A stretch of 64,000 bases of DNA from Epiperipatus broadwayi (lineage: Eukaryota; Onychophora; Udeonychophora; Euonychophora; Peripatidae). Below the pieces are notes generated by a model. It was not told the origin of the DNA, did no database searches, and worked only from the letters and a program-made list of their open reading frames with translations. The first letter of the stretch is position 1; each line of letters starts with the position of its first letter. The translations under genes were made by a program, and so were the position numbers. The stretch covers positions 16,239,490-16,303,489 of the forward strand of contig JAQFVV010012400.1 of NCBI GenBank assembly GCA_028023455.1. The letters run 5' to 3'. Positions 1-11,437 of the stretch are shown here, piece by piece.

Positions 1-1791
1 TTAAACTCAAATTCTAATCAATTATTAAAAAATTAAATGAAACATTTCTATATATAAATAAATATCGTCAATATTTATTTTAAGATATGAAAAGTTTTTT
101 AATCCCACAACCATTTAAGTCAGTATATTAGACACAATTATCTTACTTAATATACATATTCAACATATTTTTTTAATAATAAATGTATATGTTTATTCAT
201 GTAAATAAAAATCTAAATATATCTTAACAATATATTTCCAATAATGTCTGAATGACTTTAGTCTCTATCAACAAAGATAACACCAAAATTACTTTACGAC
301 CTATTCTTCAAAAATCAATTCATTCTAAAATGTAAGTTTATTTGCTTTTTAAAATGCAAATATAAATAAGTAAATTTAATAACATAAAAAAAAGATTTTC
401 CAATAAAATTTATGATCTAATTTGAATTAATTATAATTTTTATAAGTTATCATCCACTACAGACAAAAGTTTCTTTGATTTTGTTTCAATAATTCCAATC
501 TTGAAAGTGACTACTTACTAGATGATTTAATCTGAGTATTTCTTTTAAATATAGTAATTGTTCATATCTTTCATATTGTTTCTTATTTTTACAGAAATAT
601 TATTGCAATAAATATGGATAGAAAGGCCAACTTATCCTCCTTTGAAAAACCCCAAAAGAATCCCTTATATTTTATATATCAAAACATAACATTTAAACAA
701 ATTACATTTTTTATAAAATATAGAATCCTTTTCAAATTGATTAAAACAACAAAATATTTCATAACACCACACACAAACATGTTTACTGGTTTTTTTTTTT
801 TTTTTTTTTTGGGGGGGGGGAATCCCCCTTCCCATAATCTATATAATAGTTTGGATTAAAATAAATTTTGTTATCTACATAATACTGCTAAATTCCATCA
901 TTATAAATTAAAATAGTTTACATATATACAATCTGTGATTATTTAATTGGTTAACAGCTAAAAGGAAGTTATAAATTAATAAATAACACTTAAAAATTAT
1001 ATTTATTATATTTTTAAATTAATTTTTATAATTTACTCTTAAAATAAATTTATAATCATATGTTTATACATTTGATATATAAAATGTTTATTATTTGATT
1101 CATCAATAATAAAAAAAAAGAGACATCACTATAAGAAGTTTTAAAAAACAAACTGTTAAAATACAAGACTAAAATACAAAAAACTATGCTGGTATCATAT
1201 ATATAGTGATTTATTTATGTACAATATACTAGTTTTAAAAAATCAGATTTGTTCAAGCTAAGGTATCTTCTGTGACCCTCTGTGGTTGTTTAAAAAGGAT
1301 AGAAAAGATATTGATATTTTTAATTTTTCAAATGATAACTTCCCCAGACAGTAATGATACTTCTGTTGTTACAGCTTAAGTTCATTCTCTTGTAGCAGCT
1401 ATCTTTGGCATTAATTTGCTATTTATTTTTGAAAAATATTTTGAAATATTTATTTTTAAAAAAATAATATTTATGATTAGTGTTAGATTTTATTTAAAAC
1501 AACTTGCTTTAAAGAACCCAAGTCAAGGGAATGTAATAATAGTAAAGTGGAAAGTTATGATTGGCTGAAAAAGTAATACCATAATGGCCATAGCAAATTT
1601 TTTTTTGTTAATCTTTAATAATTATAAGTAGAATATTATATTTTAGATCAGAATTTTGTTGCTTTATGTAATCTGACCATGAATTCTTCCAGGTTTTAGA
1701 AAATGAGTTAAAACAAATCTAATTTCATCATTAAATATTTTTATTGGCACATGTGAAAGAATAAAATGTACCATTGTTCTGATATATTTAT
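1..1791. other. AT-rich intergenic or intronic DNA, no gene recognised
   Basis: No coding pattern, RNA gene or element end was recognised. A long T-run followed directly by a run of about ten G stands at 790-820. The small open frame at 614-859 runs through this homopolymer and is not a credible gene. Base composition is like the rest of the non-element DNA in the window. Confidence 0.6.
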
Positions 1792-2467
1792 ATTTGTTAC
1801 TATCAATTCATTGGATTTGAAAATTATTTTGTAGTAATTTGAAAGATTTCACATTGTTTATTTATATATAATATTTAGTGAATTAAATGTGAAGGTGCTT
1901 AAAGCGTCATGCTCTCATTTCAAAATGCTTAAGACTGGCATATTTATATATAAATTTAAGTAGAGAAGACAGTGGTACCATCTTTTTCTTGTAAAATCCT
2001 TGTGTTTTGACTTGAGAGTTTCCTATGCAGTCATTATTACATCTGATTGGCTGTCATATAAGCATTTTTAAGGCACTTCTGTCAAAGGTTTCAGTCTTTC
2101 ACATTATTATTATATCATCTGCTTGTGCTTAATAAATTAATAATATATTCGCATTTGTTACTATTAATTCATTGGATTTGAAAATTACTCGTAGTAAATC
2201 GAAAGATTTCACATTGTTTATTTATATATAATATTTAGTGAATTAAATGTAAAGGTGTTTAAAGCCTTATGCTCTCATTTCAAAATGCTTAAGACTGGCT
2301 TATTTATATATAAATTTAAGTAGAGAAGAAGGTGCATCTTTTTCTCATAAAATCTTTGCCTTGTGTTTGACTTGAGTGTTTCCTATGCAGTCATTATTAC
2401 ATCTGATTGGCTGTCATATAAGCATTTTTAAGGCGCTTCTGTCAAAGGTTTCAGCCTTTCGCGTTAT
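1792..2467. repeat. Tandem pair of ~315-bp repeats, period ~361 bp
   Basis: Two direct copies begin with ATTTGTTACTAT near 1792 and 2153. They run in parallel to the shared end GTCAAAGGTTTCAG at about 2093 and 2452. Shared landmarks include TTTCACATTGTTTATTTATA, ATGCTCTCATTTCAAAATGC, and CCTATGCAGTCATTATTACA followed by TCTGATTGGCTG. Substitutions and small indels separate the copies, so the duplication is not recent. No reading frame is conserved. CCATTGTTCTGAT before copy 1 and TCATTGTTCTGAT after copy 2 suggest the unit is slightly longer than the aligned part. Confidence 0.9.
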
Positions 2468-3518
2468 CATTGTTCTGATTGTATATTTCAGTCTATTACT
2501 TTTCTTTTTTTTATATTTGCGAAGTTGAAATATTTTCAAGACTGATTTTCATTTGTAAACTTATATTTTTAAGAAATAGTTCAAAATTTGTGAAAATATA
2601 ATAAAGAATAAAGATTAATTCATAAAAATAAAAAATTGGAAATTTAATCAATAGGCTGCTAAGGGATGTTAAAAAATAAAAACAGCTAAAAGATCAAACT
2701 GTTATGCTGATAAAAAAAAATTTCAGAATAAGCTTGATCTGATTAATTCAAACTTTCTCTTAAAACATAAATAATCCAACTGAAATTTTTATTTTGATCA
2801 TATTATAAGATATTTTAATTCACTAGAAAAATGTATAATATTCTAAGCAGAGATATATAAAAAAATGGAATTCAAATCCTACAGAATCAGAAATATCTTT
2901 GTAAACCAATAAACATCACATGATCACTTTTGTACATGTGCTTGTTCATAATAAGGAACGTCTATCATATCTTTAAGAAGATAACTAACATCTATCTTAT
3001 ATAAATGAGAATCTGCTAATTTCTGAATTGGCAACTAAAGAATTTTTCAAAATTAAAAACTTTATTAATATACTCTTGTGTTTATTGGTAATTTCTCAGA
3101 GATTAGCAATTAGATATTTAATAAATCTTACTTTTGTAGTTGGCTAAAGAAAAGAGCTATTAAAATTTTATATAGTATACTTGTAATTTTAATAGTAATT
3201 CATCAAAATAACAGTAATTTGGTTATAATTTATATTTACATATAATGAAAATGTAATGGAAATAATTATAATTTTAAATACTGAATGGAGTATGAATATC
3301 CCATTTCTTTAATTAATTGAATATACCTTCAGTATATATATATATATATATGACCAAAACTTATAACAATATTTCAAATTTCCACAAATTTAAAATTTAC
3401 TCAAAAGATTTTTTAAAACTTAATCTTGAATAAATTAATACATAAACATTTTAAAAACAGTAAATAAATTAGTATATTTGATAGACAAGAATGCATGTTA
3501 CTTTTCTGTCTTTCTTAG
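2468..3518. other. AT-rich DNA, nothing recognised
   Basis: No coding region or RNA gene is seen. A short TA microsatellite lies near 3334-3351. Confidence 0.55.
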
Positions 3519-3575
3519 TTTTTTTTTTCATGTGTCATAGCATCAGCCAAGAAGCGAACCTACTAATCCGGGACA
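3519..3575 (-). repeat. SINE fragment, tRNA Ser/Leu-like family (3' part)
   Basis: Read on the minus strand, this has a B-box-like GGTTCGC, then GGCTGATGCTATGACACATG and an A-run. The same 3' order is found in the better copies at 28965-29069 and 40221-40336. Sequence upstream of the B box does not match those copies, so only the 3' part of the SINE is preserved. Confidence 0.6.
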
Positions 3576-4234
3576 ACTTATATAAAAAAAATATTCAACT
3601 CTAATTAATGATTTGAAGGGGACGACGACTAATTTCAATTTATTAATTTTTTTAAAAATACATTTCTGCACTTATAGTATATTATCAACAAAACTAATAG
3701 AAATTTCACTGAAAGAAAGTATATAAAAAGTGTTAAATTATCATAAAAATATTATACATGTGAAAAAATAAGGATGTATATTCAATAAATATTAAAATGA
3801 ATAATTATTATTTAATACTGCGACATTTAAAGACACATGAGAAATATAATAAGAGGGTAAGGAGAATTTTGTTCAATAACTACTATTTTATGTAGCAAAA
3901 TCATTAGTAATCTGAAGAGTCTGAAAAATCAAAAAATGTCAAATGTTATCTGCTCTATAAAAAAATATAAGTGAAAGTAAACCAGTCTTTAAATAGCCAC
4001 TTTAGAGCATTAGCTTCTATAATATCCCTCTATAAAAAAAGTTGATAATGCAGATACAAATATATATATATTCCAGCCTAATCAATTGTCAATTGGTGAG
4101 TTGCTCGGCCCCCCCCCCCCCCGTTTCCTTTTCTAGAAAAAAATAGATATCCATTTTCCAAACAATATTTAGAAACTACATATCAATTAGCTATTTGAAA
4201 GGGAAAAAAAATCCAAAGCTAGCTTAGAAAAACT
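3576..4234. other. AT-rich DNA with a C14 tract
   Basis: No gene is recognised. A run of 14 C lies at 4109-4122, abruptly set in AT-rich sequence. Confidence 0.55.
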
Positions 4235-4312
4235 GAAAAAAATTTCAAATTCCATCTGGGTTTGAATTCCATGCTGTAGATTCAGACGAAAATTATACTA
4301 ATCACTCTACCA
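4235..4312 (-). repeat. tRNA-derived SINE relic (family B), copy 1
   Basis: The minus strand reads like a degenerate tRNA head: an A-box-like ATGGTAGAGTGATTAG, then about 35 nt later a B-box-like GAATTCAAACCC. It continues into CAGATGGAATTTGAAATT. The same B-box-plus-tail order, TTCAAATCC then AAATAGGATTTTGAAATT, occurs at 20680-20752. This supports a dispersed retroposon rather than a lone tRNA-like accident. No TSD was found and the copy is old. Confidence 0.45.
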
Positions 4313-5100
4313 TAAAATATTTTATGAATAAGTTTATTTATTATAAATAAATAATAATCCAATTAAAATCAAATAAAGGCAAAGCAGGAATAATAATTTC
4401 CCCAGGTAGTTTGTTGTATTAAATAAATAAATAATGATTTAGCTTTCATTATTTAAACTTTATTGTTTGTTTCAATTGAATTAACTATCAATTTCAATTA
4501 CATTTTTACATTTAATAATTAATAATAGTAATAAAAAATTAAGTACAAAAACTATACCACTTCTGTATATGTTTTTAAACATGTACTGTGAAGTTGAAAA
4601 CAGTAAAATAATTTTTCACATGACAAAGATTCTGTCTTTATTTATTTATTTTTTGTCTTTCATTTATTTATCTTTTTTTAAACAAGAGAATATATAAATA
4701 AATAATTAAGTTGCTATACCATTATAAAACTGAAAAGCATTTGATATAATAAAAACAATTTTGAAGAGAATGGGGATTTAGTTATAAATTCTAAAACATT
4801 TTTTTCTTAAAAAAAAAAAAAATACAAAAAAGATTGTAATATTATTTAAGTTGCTTGCATTAACAGTTTTTTCAAAATTATATTTCAAAGACAATGAGAT
4901 ATTGACCCCCCCCCCTATTTCCAATACAACTTTCTTCAAAATTGGCCCCATTGCAATGGTAAAGAAATCATCCCCATTCCCATCCCAAATTGATTAAATA
5001 TATATCATTGACAAATAAATAGTAATAAACAATCAATATATGTCAGCTTCAAATATCAGACTAGATATTTAAGATATGTTTATTTTGCTATAACATCTTC
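4313..5100. other. AT-rich DNA flanking the full-length LINE
   Basis: No gene is recognised. A C10 tract lies at 4906-4915. Confidence 0.55.
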
Positions 5101-5114
5101 AAAAACTTGATCAG
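5101..5114. repeat. Target-site duplication, left copy (LINE)
   Basis: AAAAACTTGATCAG here is repeated exactly at 11424-11437, directly after the LINE 3' end. Fourteen identical bases at both edges of an element with LINE coding content define a TSD made by target-primed insertion, and they fix the element's ends. Confidence 0.93.
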
Positions 5115-5344
5115 CTGACTTCCGGTTTAATGGCGGCCTCTGAATGCAGATCTTCTGCATCATCTCTCATCTGATGTGAATATATTTGCACTAAAAAGGG
5201 AAAAATTCGAGAGAAAATTACAAAACTATATCTGTGAGTACAATCTTTATTATTCTATGCAATTATTTAGCACGATTTACTACTTTAAAGTAGTTTTGAA
5301 ACATTAAATTAAATAACGTTTATTAATTACGGTTAACCGCTAAA
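5115..5344 (+). promoter_or_regulatory. LINE 5' leader with ETS/YY1-like internal promoter motifs
   Basis: The first 30 bases hold CTTCCGG (ETS-like) and AATGGCGGCC (YY1-like), in an otherwise AT-rich leader. LINEs carry promoters downstream of their transcription start, and a YY1 site near the start is known from mammalian L1. Similar use here is an inference from motif and position. A short inverted repeat, ATGCAGA-TCT-TCTGCAT, at 5144-5160 could form a hairpin near the RNA 5' end. No TATA box stands at the expected distance upstream. Confidence 0.5.
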
Positions 5345-7780
5345 ATGGACTCTGTAATAAAGCCTATACTAAGGCCTAAACGCTCTAATGGGAGGAAAAA
5401 TATATATACTAACCTTAAAACCTCTGATGAGTCCCAAAGTTTGGATTCCAAAGAACCTAAGAATAAATCTACAACGGTAGAAAGCATTTCAAATAATCAA
5501 TTTCTTTCTTCTTCGACTACTAACAACCCGATAATAAAATCTATGCTAAAATCGAAACACTGTCATGTGAAAGGGGAAAATAATTCGAAATTATCTAGTG
5601 ATTTCCAAATTGTAAATGCAAAGATTGCAACCCCTAATGAACCTAAAAATAGCGGTGAAAATGTTCGAAATGATCATACCGTTAAAAAAAGTATAATTCC
5701 TCTCATAAACTCGCGAAACAACGGGAAAACTTTGCAACAGGGGAAAAATGATGATTCCCCAATTACAGCCTCAAACAAAAAAATGAATCACTTAGAGAAT
5801 ACCAAAACTTTACAAACACCATCAAAAACTAATCTATCTCCACTAAATAATCCAGAACTGGGAAAACAGATTAACAACAATAGTTTATATAATAACACAA
5901 ATCTAAATCTCATAAAATCTCCAAAACATTTAAAGGAAAATAAAAATTCCAAAACTACAATAATTAAACCAAATCAGAAATCGACCATAAACCATAATGA
6001 TATGCACTCTCCCATTCCAAAACAATCTTCACTAAGTCACCCAGAGTTTGACAATTTCAATATCACAAGCCCTGAATACAGGAATTCAAACCAACTACCT
6101 CACAACTCTGAGCATAATAAAACCACAAGCCCAATGATGAATGAAATGACATATGCAAACAAGGTCAGAGCTAACATAATGATAAATACACATCATCAAA
6201 CATCACAACCTGATAAATGCATGGAAGCAATTCGACTTTTACAAGAAATAGAAACAGAACAGTCTACATCAAACTACTCTAATCCTCAAACAACATCTAC
6301 AGATAATCCTACTTGTGATATTCAGAACAATGAAATAATAAATGAACAGTTTAACCAAACCATCCCATTGCCACTCCACAAATCTCTACTCAACTATTAT
6401 AATGAGTGTTCTCTCATACTTTCCACTACAGATAACTGTTTAAATCTATACACATTCCCTACATCATCACTATATGAACTATGTAAAGCACATGGCTGGT
6501 GGAAATCGATCCATAAGATCCTCTTTCATCCAAATGAAAGATATCTTATCATCCAGTTCACAAACCAACAAGTTAAAGCTGCCTTTAGAAATAGTCATAA
6601 ACTCCTAAACAACAAATTTTTTGTCGACATTGACCTCAACTGCCCAGTTGTTTTAACAGGGTGAATTCAAAAATGTACCATGGACTTTGAAAAGGCAGAC
6701 CTTCAGCGCCACTTCAAAGACTATGGCACCATTACCAAATTTCAATACCTAGTAGCAGACAACGATGATCCCACAGTATACATCAACACTGCACAATTTC
6801 AGCTAGTTCTTAAAAAAGGAATTCCATCTCAATCAGTCCCATCTCTAATTCAACATGGCGAATCTCCACTCAACATCATCTTTCATGGCCTTCCACCCCA
6901 ATGCTTCCATTGCAGGCAGAGAGACCATCTAAAAAAAGATTGACAAGAGAGAAAATGCATAATTTGTGGAGAGATTCGGTACAAATTCCACAAATGTGAT
7001 AGCGATCAAGAAAATCAACATCTAACAAATACATACCCAAGTCTCAAGCAACAATATATCACTAGCAATACCACAGATCACACTACATCATCATCAAAAA
7101 TTCCTAATGATAAAACTTCCTTGGAAACAACAATTTCAACTCACTCCTGAACAGCTGCATACCAATGACAATTGCGTATCATCATCAGATACAGCAACAA
7201 TCAGCCAAACAGACATGGACACCGATGCTGAACAAAGCGACACTACAATGGCCAGCAACAGAATTCCACGTAAAAGAAAACATAAAAAAAAAACAATAGC
7301 TCTGAACAATCACAAGAAAGTAGCAATAGCAATGAATGTGACAATCTTCGAGATGCAACAAAGACTAATATTCCCCCACCAAATAGACCTTGTGAAAAAA
7401 AACGAAGAGACCGTTCTCCAAAAGTCACAAGTTCATATAACCTCACAAATGAAACAAAAACAATAGACCAAGATAACAACATACAACTGATTGACCCTTT
7501 GTCTCAAAATAAAGTGGCCTCATGTCAACATGAAAATGATAATGAACGCTTACTGATAGACTTATCTCCATCATTGTGGCCTATTCCTGAACCTATTCCA
7601 CCAGACCTCAACTTATCTAAGAACCTAATACAATCTGAACCTTATCATCACCCCCACCAATTTGATGCTGAACAGAATATTATGGTCTTAGAAACTGGAT
7701 CACATTCCAATCAGGCAAACTCTCCCACACGAGAAAGCGGTTTCACTATCAATGATGACTTTCAACATAACATCGATTAA
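5345..7780 (+). pseudogene. LINE ORF1 (nucleic-acid-binding protein with zinc knuckles), disrupted
   Basis: ORF1 would bind the element RNA as part of the RNP. The start ATG at 5345 opens a 439-codon frame rich in Asn, Ser, Lys and Pro, apparently unstructured. A more ordered region follows (about residues 340-520, with LFHPNERYLIIQF). A first knuckle, CFHC-x4-H-x4, and a second cysteine cluster (KCIICGE ... FHKC) come next near 6900-7000. The same frame runs from 5345 through 6943 and again from about 7301 to the stop at 7780. Breaks: TGA at 6662-6664; TGA at 6941-6943, exactly where the fourth ligand Cys of knuckle 1 belongs; and two compensating frameshifts, near 7146 and in the A10 run at 7284-7293. 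A basic stretch (RKRKHKKK) precedes the A-run. ORF1 overlaps ORF2 by 29 bp. Confidence 0.85.
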
Positions 7781-10700
7781 CGTCAGAGGCATGAACTCCC
7801 TTGGCAGAATCCAAGCATTATCATTCTGGCTTAAGCATAATACACCTGATGTTCTTTGCCTCAATGAAACAAAACTTCACACACTATCTGACCAAAACAT
7901 CATACAGAGAATACAAAAATTGGGATACTTCCATTATTCCTTCTCCTCCTCTGCATCTGGTGGAGTAGCAATTCTTTTTAATAAAAAATCTAAAATAACC
8001 TTTTTCAAAATAATTCATATAGACTCTAACTGCCTCATAGCCATTATACAGTAAATGGATGGACACTTAATATAATAAATGTTTACATGACAAAGCATCG
8101 GATATAATCTATAGAATCATCCACACTATCAACGCGGTCTTAAGAACTAACCCTTTTCCTGCATTGATGTTGGATGACTTTAATCATACATATGATTCTT
8201 TTGAAAGGAGTCACTTAAAATCACTGAGCAACACCTTTACAAGTGGAAGACAGCTTTTTGATGTGTCTGCCTTCTCATTCTATTCATCACAGTTTAAGTC
8301 CCTCATTGATCTTTTATACTTCTCTCCACTTGCTCCCTTCATTGAAGCTAACCTGTGGCCTGTTGTCTTTACGGACCACATGGCACTAGAGGTCATCAGA
8401 ATTGTGGATAACACACATTCATATGGCAACATTCCACGAACAATGAGGATCCTCACAAAGGAATCTGCCACTATACAACTCATCTCTGAGATTTACATAT
8501 CATTCAACTCTGCTAATATAAACACACTTTCACCATGTGATAAATGGAATAACTTCATAAATATTCTACAATCACATATTCATAAATGTACTCAACATAA
8601 TAAAGGTCCCCTCAAATTACTAAGTCAATTGGACAAGATAGCCGACACACTTAAACATTTGCCCATACAAAGGCAAAATATCAAAGAAATTATTCGCCTT
8701 AAACTACAATACAAAGCTACCCAACAATCCCTGGCTGAATACCTATCAATTAAACGAGCGTGCAGTTACTTAGCATATCAACACTGCTGGACTCGAGGTT
8801 ACATCAGATGGGCCCTAGGAACCAACCAACAAAACAAGGCACCCTCATCGATCAAGATACACAGTAAACAATATATCGGCCTCTCCATGCTTTCCAAAAT
8901 AAGAGACTTTTACAAAAGAAAATTACAACCTATTGGTGTCACTAACATCCGTAGAGTTTTTGTTACTAACAACCCTATGGAACATAACATCACAGATGGT
9001 GATATTCTTGAAAAACTGCAATCACTCCCAGAAAGTGTCCATCCTGGCATGCATGGAATTCCCAGATTTCTACTTTTACACCTAAGAGCTTTTACTATCC
9101 CAGTAATCCACGGAATGATAGACCTCATCGCCACTGGAAGTCATCACCTAATAAACCTATGTTCCATCTCCATGGTACCCTTTTTAAAGAAGTGAGATGC
9201 ACAACCAGATCTCAATAACCTGCGTCCTAACTCGATGATTCCTCTATTGACAGAGATCATCGAGAGCATCATTAAAGACAAGATTCAATATAACATAATT
9301 AAACAACTTTCACACTATCAATTTGCAAAAAAAAGCACTTCAACATCTGACGCTGTCAGCCGCTTCAGACTTCTGGTCGATCATGTGCAGAGACAACGGA
9401 AGTCCCGGCCCATTGCAGTCCAACTTGATATAGCTGGGGCATTCGACTCCGTGAGAATTGATGTTCTTCTCAGTGTTCTGGAACAGCTAAATGTATCACC
9501 CGTATACATTCAAATGATTGAGAACCTTCTTTACAATCGGGAAGTGTTCTTGTCCCTAGATGGTCGCATTGCCCTGGGTTTTATGCCCTACATCTCCATC
9601 CCCCAAGGTTCTCCCCTGAGTGCACTTCTCTTTGCTGCCTATATCAATCCAATGCTGTTGAACATCGAGGCCACGTTTTCTGGTATCGCTGTTCCGCTAC
9701 TTAATGAGAACATCAATCACATCTCCTATATGGATGATGTAGTTGTGTTTCTTTCATCCCATGATGAACTGGGTAAGCTAAAACAACTTCTTGATCTCCA
9801 TGCCAAATTATCTGGTTTCCTTGTCAACCCAAAAAAAATCAGCTATTTGGTCAATTCTTACTGGCCAGAAGATCTCTGGTGGATTTGAAGCAGCACCACA
9901 GAAATTTCTAGGATTTCACCTATCAAAAACACCCACGGTGATGCGTAAAGAGATACAGGACTCATTATTAGAGAAAATTGAAACCACAATCGCATCTTTT
10001 GACTCTGGTGGATTTGAAGCAGCACCACAGAAATTTCTAGGATTTCACCTATCAAAAACACCCACGGTGATGCGTAAAGAGATACAGGACTCATTATTAG
10101 AGAAAATTGAAACCACAATCGCATCTTTGTCTAAAATATACCTTTCCCTATTTGGGAAAGTAACCCTTTTAAATGCTCTCATTCTTCCAAAAATAATATA
10201 CTATTTGGCAGGGTTCATCCCCACCAAGGTATTCATCAACAAAGTAGAAACCGCCTGTAGAAAACTGTGTTGGGCATGCCGATCACCTGTAATTAGCTTG
10301 AGAATCCTCCAAAAGCCCAAAACTTTAAATGGTCTCTCACTACACTCGCTAACTATATTCAACTTACAACGCATCCATAATGTACTCTACAACATTTTCA
10401 AGGAAAATGAACGTGCTCAATGCCCACTTCCGGAAAAGGACATTCAACCTACTGATCGGCCACCCCCCAGAGGACATGCCTTGCTCCTTCAACAGCAGAT
10501 CAACTTTATCTTTGATAACATCAAACCAACATCAACCCTATTTCAAAGAAAACTTGCATATTGGGAAGTGTTTGATCTTCTTGACCATCAAAAACAGAGG
10601 ATCCCCAGCTGCCTTTCAATCATCATCCCTCGAATGATAAGGATGACCAAGCTCTGGAAGTTGCCGCCAAAAATCGTGGACTTCCTATTGAAATCGAACC

Positions 10701-11107
10701 TGCATGCCCTCCCAACAAATGCCTTCCTCCACTATAAAAGGGGGCAAGATATTGACCCTAATTGCACATTGTGTCAAAGACAGGAAAAGACTACCGATCA
10801 CTTCCTCTTCGAATGCATAACTTTGAACAATTTAAGAACTCATTTTCAACAAAACATGACAAGAAATCAAATTGAAATGAACCTCAAGACAGCAATTGAA
10901 AAGGGCATATTCTCCGAGATCCGACTTTCGGCCATAATTAACTTTTCCATCTGGGCATTGCGCTGTAAGCTGGTGTTCCAGGCTGAGACCTTGAATAATA
11001 TATTCACAGCGTTTTTCCAAATACTAAACAAGGAAAGGGATAGAGATATGCGCACTGCTGACCCCTTCACAGCTGCACAAACCTGGGACTCCAATGCAAT
11101 TGGATAG
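7752..11107 (+). pseudogene. LINE ORF2 (APE endonuclease - reverse transcriptase - zinc knuckle), disrupted
   Basis: ORF2 nicks target DNA and reverse-transcribes the element RNA. From ATG 7752, the endonuclease begins with ITSINVRG and carries LCLNET (catalytic Glu at residue 39). It continues in other frames with DDFNH (about 8173-8187) and TDHMALEV (about 8371-8394), so the catalytic Asp/Asn and Asp-His positions survive. RT motif A is LDIAGAFDSV (Asp codon 9427-9429), followed by IPQGSPLS and YMDD (9727-9738). A CTLC-x8-H-x4-C knuckle lies near 10764-10820; the stop is at 11105. Breaks: frameshifts around 8043 and 8100, TGA at 9193-9195 within FLKK-x-DAQPDLNNLRP, a frameshift best placed in the A8 run at 9831-9838, and an in-frame 129-bp duplication. 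Roughly 1,100 codons is usual for such ORF2s. Either ATG at 7752 or 7755 is possible. Confidence 0.92.
9874..10131 (+). repeat. 129-bp tandem duplication inside LINE RT region
   Basis: CTCTGGTGGATTTGAAGCAG occurs at 9874 and again at 10003. The two 129-bp units are essentially identical up to GCATCTTT. Because 129 is 43 codons, the repeat keeps the frame and duplicates the EAAPQKFLGFHLS-containing segment just after the palm. Other LINEs carry this block once, so one unit is extra. Near-identity means it arose recently, or is an assembly artefact. Confidence 0.95.
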
Positions 11108-11423
11108 AGCTCCCCGCAACTTTGCTGTTTATTGGGTGGCTGTTGCTTTTCATCATTTCATAAAACTCAAACACGGATATTAATACTACCTACTAACAGC
11201 ATCTCATTTTAATCTTCCCTGCTATGAACTTTAGACAAATTGGGTTTCTATGGTCTATTTTTGGAACAACAAACAAGTCACAAAAGTTTCCTGTGCAAAC
11301 ATTAACTTAAATATATCCTTTTTTTATTTGCATGCTATTTCATAATCATTTACTTGTTTTTTTTTACTTTTTGGTCTGTATTTCTATGGTCTAAATGTAC
11401 AATAAATTTGGTTTTTGAAAGAT
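11108..11423 (+). terminator. LINE 3' UTR with polyadenylation signal
   Basis: After the ORF2 stop the element continues for 316 bp. A canonical AATAAA stands at 11401-11406, only 17 bp before the 3' end. The terminal GGTTTTTGAAAGAT abuts the TSD. The 3' UTR is presumably what the element's RT recognises. Confidence 0.75.
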
Positions 11424-11437
11424 AAAAACTTGATCAG
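11424..11437. repeat. Target-site duplication, right copy (LINE)
   Basis: AAAAACTTGATCAG, identical to 5101-5114. Confidence 0.93.

Larger units (their letters stand above)
5115..11423 (+). mobile_element. Full-length non-LTR retrotransposon (LINE), two ORFs
   Basis: A 6.3-kb LINE bounded by an exact 14-bp TSD. In order: a ~230-bp 5' leader, ORF1 (5345-7780), ORF2 (7752-11107) with APE endonuclease, reverse transcriptase and C-terminal CCHC knuckle, then a ~316-bp 3' UTR. The 3' end is GGTTTTTGAAAGAT rather than a long poly(A), followed at once by the TSD. GC content is visibly higher than in the flanks. The exact TSD and few lesions argue for a recent insertion, but stops and frameshifts make this copy non-functional as written. 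The clade is not assigned: the RT has an IPQGSPLS block and a YMDD box, and a phylogeny of the RT would be needed. Confidence 0.95.

Noticed and set aside
614-859. 81-codon open frame
   Set aside because: It reads through a T-run and G-run, giving poly-Phe and poly-Gly; this is not protein-like.
3913-3932. CTGAAGAGTCTGAAAA, resembling a hammerhead core
   Set aside because: No stem II hairpin fits between CTGAAGA and GAAA and there is no partner for stem I.
7243-7482. 79-codon minus frame opposite ORF1
   Set aside because: It is the antisense shadow of the Lys- and Gln-rich part of LINE ORF1.
9858-10124. 88-codon minus frame with an internal repeat
   Set aside because: It is the antisense shadow of the duplicated RT segment.
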